Assembly (NCBI GenBank): GCA_046155365.1
Contig: JBJXFH010000152.1
Coordinates: 1 to 64,000 of the forward strand
Direction of reading: 5' to 3'
DNA: 64,000 nucleotides
Source of the DNA: CAIXPF01 sp046155365
GTDB taxonomy: Bacteria; Actinomycetota; Acidimicrobiia; Acidimicrobiales; CAIXPF01
Shown: positions 41,640 to 48,831 of the stretch, in pieces
Layout: every line of letters begins with the position of its first letter
How positions within the stretch are numbered: position 1 is the first letter of the stretch
The notes under the pieces: generated by a model
What the model saw: the letters and a program-made list of their open reading frames with translations, nothing else
What the model was told of the DNA's origin: nothing
Databases searched by the model: none
Position numbers and translations under genes: made by a program

Positions 41640-41770
41640 GCCGACAGCTTGGCGCGTCCCTGACGACGCCGAGACTTGATCACGGCGCGCCCGGCGCGGG
41701 TAGCCATGCGCAGGCGAAAGCCGTGCTTCTTGGCCCGCCGGCGGTTGTTGGGCTGGAAGGTTCTCTTCAT
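41636..41770 (-). CDS. rpmH: 50S ribosomal protein L34
   Basis: 44 residues read from the minus strand: MKRTFQPNNRRRAKKHGFRL, then RMATRAGRAVIKSRRRQGRA and KLSA. Length and sequence are typical of L34. It is the first gene of the rpmH-rnpA-yidD-yidC-jag-rsmG run and diverges from dnaA. Confidence 0.97.
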   Translation of the reverse strand: MKRTFQPNNRRRAKKHGFRLRMATRAGRAVIKSRRRQGRAKLSA

Positions 41771-42238
41771 CGTCTGGCTCTCATCGTGTTGAAGCGGGCG
41801 ACATGGTCCCACCCGGCAAGTACTTCACAAGCGGGCGAACCTAGTGGCCGGGGTCGAGGCCACCGTCCGCCAGAGATGTGGTATGACGCGCGGTAACAGC
41901 CGAGGTGGGCCCGGCCGGACATCTCCCCGCAAGACTAGGACGAAGGAACACCCGGGACCAACCTGATCTAGCGTCTCGGGCTACAGCGCCAAGAACGCGC
42001 AACCGGCCCTAGGCACGCTCCCATGCTGGGTGCTAGCTTGCACGCCGCTCTTGCAAAGGGTGCGAGCGCCCGCTCGCCCACAGAACCAGACAGCCAACGG
42101 AAGCAGATCCGAAGCCCAGGCCGGTCACGGTCCGTGCTCGGATTCGGTCCTCCACAGCTGTGGACGACCCTGTGGACACGGCTGTTGAACCCGGAGACCG
42201 GTCTTGCACGCGACGAGCCCCTGGAAGGACGAGTCACC
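41771..42238. other. rpmH-dnaA divergent intergenic region
   Basis: 468 bp without a gene. It must hold the divergent promoters of rpmH and dnaA; I see no convincing -35/-10 pair. A cluster of DnaA-box-like sites occurs at 42148-42179. An open frame reaching dnaA from 42023 is not used, since dnaA clearly starts at 42239. Confidence 0.6.
42148..42179. promoter_or_regulatory. DnaA-box cluster upstream of dnaA
   Basis: TCCTCCACA at 42148-42156 on the plus strand; TCGTCCACA (42159-42167) and GTGTCCACA (42171-42179) on the minus strand. The second fits the actinobacterial consensus (T/C)(T/C)(G/A)TCCACA exactly. Likely autoregulation or origin function. Confidence 0.6.
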
Positions 42239-43675
42239 ATGACCGACGCCAGGGCGCTGTGGGATGCCTGTGCCGCTGCGGTGCACATTGAGGTCTCCGA
42301 GGCAGTGTGGCAAACCACCTTCAACCTGGTGAGCCCACTGGAGTTCAACGGTCGAACCTTGGTTCTGGGGGTGCCCAACACCCTGGTCAAGGAACGTTTC
42401 GAAGGACGGTTCCGTTCACTGGTGGTTGATGCCTTGGACACAGCGGGATGGCCCGGTATCGAGGTCGTGGTCCAGGTCACCCCGTTGGCCAACCAGCCCG
42501 CACCACCCGGAGAACCCGGACGGGACCACGATGTTCCCCGACCCGCGCCACGGGGGCCCGACCCCGACTGGAACGGAGGCTCCCCAAGGTCCCACGCCAC
42601 TGTGGGCAGTACCTTCCAGCCACCTGAGCGGGCTGTGGATGACGGGGTCAACCCCAGGTACACGTTCGAAGCGTTCGTAACCGGTGCGTCCAACCGCTTC
42701 GCCCAGGCGGCAGCTTTGGCCGTGGCCGAGGTCCCCGCCCGCTCCTACAACCCGCTCTTCATTTACGGCGACGCCGGGCTGGGCAAAACCCACCTGCTGC
42801 AAGCCATCGCCCATTATGTGCGGGAGAACTACCGGACCTACCGGGTGCGGTACGTGTCCACAGAGACCTTCCTCAACCAATACGTGGACTCCATCAGGGC
42901 CGGTACCCCACAGGACTTCAAGCGGCACTACCGCGAGATGGACGTGCTGCTGGTGGACGACATCCAATTCATGGAGGGTAAGGAGGGGCTCCAGGAGGAG
43001 TTCTTCCACACCTTCAACTACCTGTACGAGGCCAACCGACAGATCGTGTTGAGCTCAGACCGGCCGCCAGACGCCATCTCCACCCTTGAGGACCGGCTCC
43101 GCAGCCGCTTCAAGATGGGCCTCATCACCGACATCCAGCCGCCAGATCTCGAAACCCGCCTGGCCATCCTCCGTAAGAAGGCCGAGCAGGCCTCCACCCA
43201 TGTCGGGCCCGACGTGCTGGAGTTCATCGCCACCCACATCACCAACAACATCCGGGAGCTGGAAGGTGCGCTCATCCGAGTAGCGGCCTACGCCAGCCTC
43301 AACCGGGAACCGGTCTCCTCGGATCTGGCGGCCCGGGTGCTGGCGGATTCGCTGCGGGACAAGGGACCTCGGCTCATCACCCCGATCCTGATCATGGACG
43401 AAACCTGTCGGCGTTTCGGGTTCACCAAGGACGAGATCACCGGGGCCAGCCGACGGCGTCCCCTGGTGGCCGCCCGGCAGATCTCCATGTACGTCATGCG
43501 GGAGCTGACAGACCTGTCCTACCCCGCCATCGCCCGGGAGTTCGGCGGACGAGACCACACCACAGTCATCCACGCGGTGGAGAAAATCGGTGTGCAGATG
43601 CGCGAGCGTCGGCAGATCTATGACCAAGTGACCGAGCTCATCAACGCCCTGAAAAGCGACGGAGGACGGTCATGA
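42239..43675 (+). CDS. dnaA: chromosomal replication initiator DnaA
   Basis: 478 residues from the ATG at 42239, with GGAAGGA about 10 bases upstream. Domain I is residues 1-80, followed by a short Pro/Gly-rich domain II (about 85-135). The AAA+ domain has Walker A GDAGLGKT (177-184), Walker B LLVDDIQFMEGKEG and sensor regions (RLRSRFKMG). The C-terminal helix-turn-helix contains GGRDHTTVIHAVEKI near residue 436, which reads DnaA boxes. It is oriented away from rpmH and followed by the putative oriC and dnaN. Confidence 0.98.
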   Translation: MTDARALWDACAAAVHIEVSEAVWQTTFNLVSPLEFNGRTLVLGVPNTLVKERFEGRFRSLVVDALDTAGWPGIEVVVQVTPLANQPAPPGEPGRDHDVPRPAPRGPDPDWNGGSPRSHATVGSTFQPPERAVDDGVNPRYTFEAFVTGASNRFAQAAALAVAEVPARSYNPLFIYGDAGLGKTHLLQAIAHYVRENYRTYRVRYVSTETFLNQYVDSIRAGTPQDFKRHYREMDVLLVDDIQFMEGKEGLQEEFFHTFNYLYEANRQIVLSSDRPPDAISTLEDRLRSRFKMGLITDIQPPDLETRLAILRKKAEQASTHVGPDVLEFIATHITNNIRELEGALIRVAAYASLNREPVSSDLAARVLADSLRDKGPRLITPILIMDETCRRFGFTKDEITGASRRRPLVAARQISMYVMRELTDLSYPAIAREFGGRDHTTVIHAVEKIGVQMRERRQIYDQVTELINALKSDGGRS

Positions 43676-43952
43676 CCACCCGTTCAGAGGTCCGGTGGAC
43701 AGCGCCGAGGCCCTGGGGATTACCGCCGTTCAGCCGTGGGGATGGGCTGTGGGTGAACCCGACCTCATCCACAGCCGCGTTGGGTGGTGGGGTCAACCCT
43801 GTGAGTCACGGGGGACAGTCGGCGCGGCCTTGCACCACCCCTGACCTGCAACGCAGCGTTGTCGTCCACAATCCACAGCCCTTATTACCAGGACTATCCA
43901 TGGACACATCAACCTCCTCACCAATCAACCGAGCCCGTGGAGGCCCGACCGG
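43676..43952. promoter_or_regulatory. putative origin of replication (oriC) between dnaA and dnaN
   Basis: 277 bp with repeated DnaA-box words. TCATCCACA (43765-43773) and TCGTCCACA (43862-43870) fit the actinobacterial consensus. CAATCCACA (43869-43877), TGTGGGTGA (43748-43756, minus TCACCCACA) and GGTGGACAG (43694-43702) are near matches. The 43861-43930 part is richer in A/T than its surroundings (ttattaccaggactatcc) and is a candidate unwinding element. dnaA-dnaN is the usual oriC site in this phylum. Confidence 0.75.
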
Positions 43953-45047
43953 ATGAAGTTCCGTTGCGAACGCGACGTGCTGGTTGACGCGCTGGGAACT
44001 GCCGGCCGCGCCGTGAGCACCCGGGGCGGAGCCTTGCCCGTGCTGTCAGGCATTCGAACCGAGTTGCAGGGCGATCGCCTGTTGCTCACCGGCACCGATT
44101 TGGAGCTGTCGATCTCCGTCGAGGTGACCGTGGCCGGTCTGCAGGACGGGCTGGCGGTGATCCCGGCCAGGTTGCTGGCGGAGATCGTGCGGGCATTCGA
44201 ACCTGGTGCGGTGACCGTTGAGGTGGCCGAGGACACCGCCGAGGTGAGCGCCGCCCGATCGCAGTTCTCGCTGCGCCTGATCCCCGCCGATGATTTCCCC
44301 CGCATCAGCGAGGTCCACGCCGAATCGCTCTCGGTGGATGCCCGGTCCTTGGCCGGTGCGCTCCGCCAGGTGGTTCCGGCCGCGTCCTCCGATGATTCCC
44401 GGCCGATCCTGACCGGCGTGCTGGTGGCCGCCGAACCGGAGGGGCTGCGGCTGGTGGCTACCGATTCGTACCGTCTGGCGGTGCGTGACCTGCTGGGTAC
44501 CCAGGTCCTGGCCGAGGGCCAAAGCGTGCTGTTGCCGTCCCGGGCGCTGTCGGAATTGACCCGCCTGCTCAGCGGCGCCGACACCGTGTCCCTGCAGCTG
44601 GGGGAGCGGGAAGCCTCTTTTCAGGCCGGTTCCAGCCGGTTGACCACTCGGCTGATCGAAGGGGATTTCCCGAACTATCGAAACCTGGTGCCGCGCAACC
44701 ACCCCAACCGTTTGACCGTCCGGCGTGAAGCGTTGTTGGACGCGGTTCGCCGGGTTCGGCTGTTGGCCCGGGAATCCACCCCGGTCCGGCTGGCCCAAAA
44801 AGAAGACGGTCTGGAGTTGTTGGCCATCACCCAGGATGTGGGTCAGGCTCACGAGTTCGTCGATGCCAGCTACGAAGGCGAGGAGCTGACCGTGGCTTTC
44901 AACCCGGAGTACCTGGTGGCCGGTCTGGACGCCACGTTGAGTGATGAGGTGGTGCTGGAAAGTCTTGATGCCCGCAATCCGGCGGTGCTTCGTGGCGTGG
45001 GGAACGAGGATTTCTTTTACTTGCTGATGCCGGTACGGGTGTCCTGA
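43953..45047 (+). CDS. dnaN: DNA polymerase III beta subunit (sliding clamp)
   Basis: 364 residues from the ATG at 43953, preceded by GGAGG. Three clamp repeats are present (MKFRCERDVLVDALGTAGRAV; ... SLAGALRQVVPAASSDDSRP; ... NRLTVRREALLDAVRRVRLL). The C-terminus EDFFYLLMPVRVS is typical. It confers processivity and docks polymerase partners. recF follows after 45 bp. Confidence 0.97.
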   Translation: MKFRCERDVLVDALGTAGRAVSTRGGALPVLSGIRTELQGDRLLLTGTDLELSISVEVTVAGLQDGLAVIPARLLAEIVRAFEPGAVTVEVAEDTAEVSAARSQFSLRLIPADDFPRISEVHAESLSVDARSLAGALRQVVPAASSDDSRPILTGVLVAAEPEGLRLVATDSYRLAVRDLLGTQVLAEGQSVLLPSRALSELTRLLSGADTVSLQLGEREASFQAGSSRLTTRLIEGDFPNYRNLVPRNHPNRLTVRREALLDAVRRVRLLARESTPVRLAQKEDGLELLAITQDVGQAHEFVDASYEGEELTVAFNPEYLVAGLDATLSDEVVLESLDARNPAVLRGVGNEDFFYLLMPVRVS

Positions 45048-45092
45048 ACCCATGGCCCGTCGGTCTCGCCGGCGCGGCCAGAATGGGGAGCG

Positions 45093-46256
45093 GTGCGTCT
45101 CGATCGCCTGCATGTGCATGATTTTCGGAGTTATCGACAGCTTGAGTTCCCCCTCGCCCCGGGGCTCACGGCGTTGGTGGGACGAAACGGGCAGGGCAAA
45201 ACCAACCTGTTGGAAGCGTTGTATTACCTGGCGCACTTTCGTTCGTTCCGGACACCCACCGGTGAGGTGATGATCCGGGACCAGCAGTCCGCAGCCCATG
45301 TCCGAGCGTGGGGTCAGCGCGTGACGGGCGAGGATGGTCGCGAGATCCTGCTGGAGGCGGAGATCAACCGCACCGGTCGGAACCGGGTGCAGCTCAACGG
45401 GCGCCGGTTGGCCCGTCCCGGCCTGGCCACCGGGCAGCTGCGGGTCACGTTGTTCGCGCCGGACGACCTGGCCATCGTCAAGGAAGGACCGGCCGGTCGT
45501 CGGGCCTGGTTGGATGAGCTGGCCACCAGCTTGGACCCTCGATTCGAAGCGGTGCTCAGCGCGCTTGAGCGGGTGCTGCGTCAACGCGGGGCCCTGCTGC
45601 GCCAGTGCGGTGGTCGGCTGGACAGCTCGGCGGCGCTGACCCTGGATGTGTGGGATGCCAAGTTGGCGCCGCTGTCGGAAGCGGTGATGACCCGGCGGGT
45701 GGCCTTGGTTGAACAGTTGGCGGATCCGCTGATGGAGGCCTATCGGGCACTGGCCGCGGCCGGCTCGACGGGTTCAGGTGCGATCGCTGCGCCGTGCGGG
45801 TTCGGCTCGGGTGATGAGCCGCTGGTGGCGAGTTATCGGCCCTCGCTCACCCCTGGCGATGCCCTCATCGGTCTGACCCAGGCCCGTGACCAGGATCTTC
45901 GCCGCGCTGCGAGCACGGTGGGACCACATCGGGATGAGCTCGAACTGCTGCTGGGCCGTCGCCCGGTCCGGACCCACGCCTCCCAGGGTGAGCAGCGCTG
46001 CGTGGCCCTGGCACTCAAGTTGGCCGGGCACCGATTGGTCACCGTCGAGGTGGGCTTCGCGCCGTTGCTGCTCTTGGACGATGTCTTTTCGGAGCTGGAT
46101 CCGCAGCGCTGCGATGCCCTCATTGCCAACCTTCCTGCCGGTCAGACCGTGCTGACCTCGGCTGATCGGCTGCCCCGCACCGCCCGGGCGGATGTGGTGT
46201 ACCAGGTGTCGTTGGATCATCTGGTCGAGGTGCCGGCTCACGCGGTGCCGGTGTGA
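45093..46256 (+). CDS. recF: DNA replication and repair protein RecF
   Basis: 387 residues from a GTG at 45093. Walker A GRNGQGKTNLLEALYYLA lies near residue 30. The SMC-type signature is THASQGEQRCVALALKLAG, and Walker B is PLLLLDDVFSELD. It loads RecA at gaps with RecO/RecR. It overlaps the DciA-like gene (GTGA). Confidence 0.96.
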   Translation: MRLDRLHVHDFRSYRQLEFPLAPGLTALVGRNGQGKTNLLEALYYLAHFRSFRTPTGEVMIRDQQSAAHVRAWGQRVTGEDGREILLEAEINRTGRNRVQLNGRRLARPGLATGQLRVTLFAPDDLAIVKEGPAGRRAWLDELATSLDPRFEAVLSALERVLRQRGALLRQCGGRLDSSAALTLDVWDAKLAPLSEAVMTRRVALVEQLADPLMEAYRALAAAGSTGSGAIAAPCGFGSGDEPLVASYRPSLTPGDALIGLTQARDQDLRRAASTVGPHRDELELLLGRRPVRTHASQGEQRCVALALKLAGHRLVTVEVGFAPLLLLDDVFSELDPQRCDALIANLPAGQTVLTSADRLPRTARADVVYQVSLDHLVEVPAHAVPV

Positions 46257-46603
46257 GCCGGTCCGGCTTCGGCCGCAACGCCGCAGAGAACGAACCCGAA
46301 CGGGTGGGCGTTTCGGTGGCCCGGGTGGTCCGTCAGTTGGGCTGGGCCCCTAGTACCGCCGGGGTCAGCGTCATCGCCGATTGGGAACGGATCGTGGGAC
46401 CCTCCATCGCCGCCAACGCCCGAGCGGTGGCCAGTGAGGGCACCACGTTGGTGGTGTCAGTGGACGATCCGGCCTGGGCCACCCAACTGCACTGGCTGGA
46501 GGCTGATCTGTTGGCCCGTTTGGCGGCGGAAACCGGTGTGCAATTCGAGCGATTAGCGATCCGGGTCCGTCCCCGCCGTGGTCGGTCGGGATCCCCACGC
46601 TGA
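46253..46603 (+). CDS. dciA: DciA-like (DUF721) helicase-associated protein
   Basis: 116 residues from a GTG at 46253 overlapping recF. The DUF721 core VVRQLGWAPSTAGVSVIADWERIVGPSIAANARAV and DDPAWATQLHWLEADLLARL is clear. DciA interacts with the replicative helicase in bacteria lacking DnaC/DnaI; the mycobacterial homologue is Rv0004, in the same place. A basic C-terminal tail (RPRRGRSG) ends it. Confidence 0.88.
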   Translation: MSRSGFGRNAAENEPERVGVSVARVVRQLGWAPSTAGVSVIADWERIVGPSIAANARAVASEGTTLVVSVDDPAWATQLHWLEADLLARLAAETGVQFERLAIRVRPRRGRSGSPR

Positions 46604-46679
46604 CCTCGGTGCCTTTGCATCGGATGGAGCTCTCGGCGCTGGTAGGATGCAGCGCGGCAGACGAGCTGAGGTTGGGTGG

Positions 46680-46889
46680 TAAAATACCTGGTCCGGGGCT
46701 TATTCGGGTCCGGTTAGCACCGGACCTGCACCACTTGTCGAGGGGCCCAGTCTGCCGGGCTCTCCTTCGAGGGTGATGTCGCAATGCTTTCGAGGCCGCG
46801 GCCTCGCCAGGCTGGGGCGCCGGTGATCCAATCGCCGGCGTTTCCGCTGTCGACCATTTGAGCAAGAACTCCTGAACAAGCGAGGCCGC
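46680..46889 (+). promoter_or_regulatory. structured gyrB leader with possible start-site switch
   Basis: A candidate extended -10 (tggTAAAAT) occurs at 46677-46685. GGTCCGGT (46707-46714) and ACCGGACC (46719-46726) form an 8-bp hairpin, and an extra GGTCCGG at 46690-46696 could compete for the same arm. CGAGGCCGCGGCCTCG is a perfect 16-bp palindrome at 46791-46806. Its right half GCGGCCTCG (46798-46806) is also fully complementary to CGAGGCCGC (46881-46889), which abuts the TTG start and contains the GAGG Shine-Dalgarno-like site. Confidence 0.5.
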
Positions 46890-48821
46890 TTGACCTACGA
46901 CGCGGGTGATATCCAGGTTCTCGAAGGGCTGGAGGCGGTCCGCAAGCGACCGGGCATGTACATCGGCTCCACCGGGCCCAACGGGTTGCACCACCTTGTC
47001 TATGAGGTGGTGGACAACTCCGTGGATGAGGCCATGGCCGGCCACGCCACCACCATCGACGTGCGGTTGCTGGCTCATGGCGGTTGCGAGGTGGTGGACA
47101 ACGGCCGCGGTATCCCCACCGAGCGTCATCCCCAGTACCCCGAACTGTCTGCCGCTGAGGTGGTGCTGACCGTGCTGCACGCCGGGGGGAAGTTCGGCGG
47201 GTCCGGTTACAAGGTGTCCGGCGGTTTGCACGGCGTGGGCGTGTCAGTGGTCAACGCCCTGTCCACCCGGGTTGAGGTGGAGATCGATCGGGACGGCCGG
47301 CGGCATTTCATGTCCTTCAAGGACGGCGGGCAAATGGATGACCGCCTCGTGGAGGTGGGGGTGGCGCCCGATGGCCGCACCGGCACCACGGTGCGATTCT
47401 GGCCGGATCCCACGGTGTTCGACCAGATCGAGTTCCGCGCCCAAACGCTGCTCGAGCGCTTTCAGATGATGGCCTACCTCAACAGGGGGCTTCGGTTGTC
47501 CTTCCTCGATGAGCGGGAGGGTCACGACGGCACCGCTGACGGACCCGTCGTATTCCATTTCGAGGGCGGCATCGTGGATTTCGTCGCGCATCTGAATGAA
47601 TCGAAGGAGCCGCTGTACAAGTCGGTGGGGTACTTCGCAGCCTCCGAAGAGGACCAAGAGGTGGAGGTGGCCTTCCAATGGAACACCACCTACCAGACCG
47701 ACGGGCTGCATTCCTTCGCCAACGGCATTACCACCATGGAGGGTGGGATGCACGAGGAGGGATTCAAGAAGGCGCTGACCAACGCCATCAACAAGTACGC
47801 CCGTGAGAAGAGCCTCCTCAAAGAAAAAGATGAGAACCTCCAGGGTGAGGACATACGAGAGGGTATGTCAGCCATCATCAGTGTGAGGCTGCGGGATCCA
47901 CAGTTCGAAGGTCAGACCAAGGGCAAGTTGGGCAACGTGTCCATGCGATCGTTGGTGGAACGGGCCACCAACGAGAAACTGGCCCAGTGGCTGGAGGAAC
48001 ACCCCGGTGAAGCCCGGGCCATGGTCACCAAGGCCATCGGCGCCTCGAGGGCCCGGCTGGCTGCCCGGGAGGCCCGCAACGCCATCCGGCGCAAATCCGC
48101 ACTCGACGGCGCCGGAATGCCCGACAAACTAAAGGACTGCAACAGCCGCAATCCCGATGAGTCTGAATTGTTCATCGTGGAGGGTGACTCCGCCGGCGGC
48201 TCCGCGGTACGGGCCCGGGATCCGCGCACGCAGGCCATCTTGCCCATCCGCGGCAAGATCTTGAATGTGGAGCGGGCCCGGATAGACAAAATGTTGCGAA
48301 ACACCGAAATCCAAACCCTGATCCAGGCTATCGGTGCCGGGTTGGGGGAGGAGTTCGATGCGGCGAAGGTCCGTTACCACAAGGTCATCGTGCTGGCGGA
48401 CGCCGATGTGGATGGCAGCCATATCCGGACCTTGCTGTTGACATTCTTCTTCCGCCAGATGCGACCTATGGTGGAAGCGGGATATGTCTACATTGCTCAG
48501 CCCCCGCTGTACTCGGTGGAGGTTGGCAAGTCCAAGGTGTACTTGAAAGATGACGTGGCCCGTTTGTCCTATGAGCAGGACCAGGTGGCCGCGGGACGTA
48601 AGCAACCGGAGTTCCAGCGGCTCAAGGGTCTGGGCGAAATGGACTGGCAAGAACTGCGGGAGACCACCATGGATCCCGGGCGCCGAACCCTGCTGCAGGT
48701 GAACTTGGAGCAAGCCGCCATCGCCGATGAGATCACCTCGATCCTGATGGGTGAGGACGTTGAGCAGCGCAAGGGGTTCATCGTGAACAATGCGAAAGAT
48801 GTGCGGTTCCTGGACATATGA
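46890..48821 (+). CDS. gyrB: DNA gyrase subunit B
   Basis: 643 residues. GHKL ATPase motifs: EVVDNSVDEAMAGHA, VDNGRGIPTE, GGKFGGSGYKVSGGLHGVGVSVVNALS. The TOPRIM acidic residues follow (LFIVEGDSAGGSA, VLADADVDGSHI), with QRLKGLGEMDWQELRETTMDP near the C-terminus. The start is a TTG at 46890, the only ordinary start codon near the conserved TYDAGDIQVLEGLEAVRKRPGMYIG. Its Shine-Dalgarno-like GAGG is four bases away. It supplies ATP hydrolysis for supercoiling, with GyrA encoded next. Confidence 0.97.
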   Translation: MTYDAGDIQVLEGLEAVRKRPGMYIGSTGPNGLHHLVYEVVDNSVDEAMAGHATTIDVRLLAHGGCEVVDNGRGIPTERHPQYPELSAAEVVLTVLHAGGKFGGSGYKVSGGLHGVGVSVVNALSTRVEVEIDRDGRRHFMSFKDGGQMDDRLVEVGVAPDGRTGTTVRFWPDPTVFDQIEFRAQTLLERFQMMAYLNRGLRLSFLDEREGHDGTADGPVVFHFEGGIVDFVAHLNESKEPLYKSVGYFAASEEDQEVEVAFQWNTTYQTDGLHSFANGITTMEGGMHEEGFKKALTNAINKYAREKSLLKEKDENLQGEDIREGMSAIISVRLRDPQFEGQTKGKLGNVSMRSLVERATNEKLAQWLEEHPGEARAMVTKAIGASRARLAAREARNAIRRKSALDGAGMPDKLKDCNSRNPDESELFIVEGDSAGGSAVRARDPRTQAILPIRGKILNVERARIDKMLRNTEIQTLIQAIGAGLGEEFDAAKVRYHKVIVLADADVDGSHIRTLLLTFFFRQMRPMVEAGYVYIAQPPLYSVEVGKSKVYLKDDVARLSYEQDQVAAGRKQPEFQRLKGLGEMDWQELRETTMDPGRRTLLQVNLEQAAIADEITSILMGEDVEQRKGFIVNNAKDVRFLDI

Positions 48822-48831
48822 GCACTGACCG

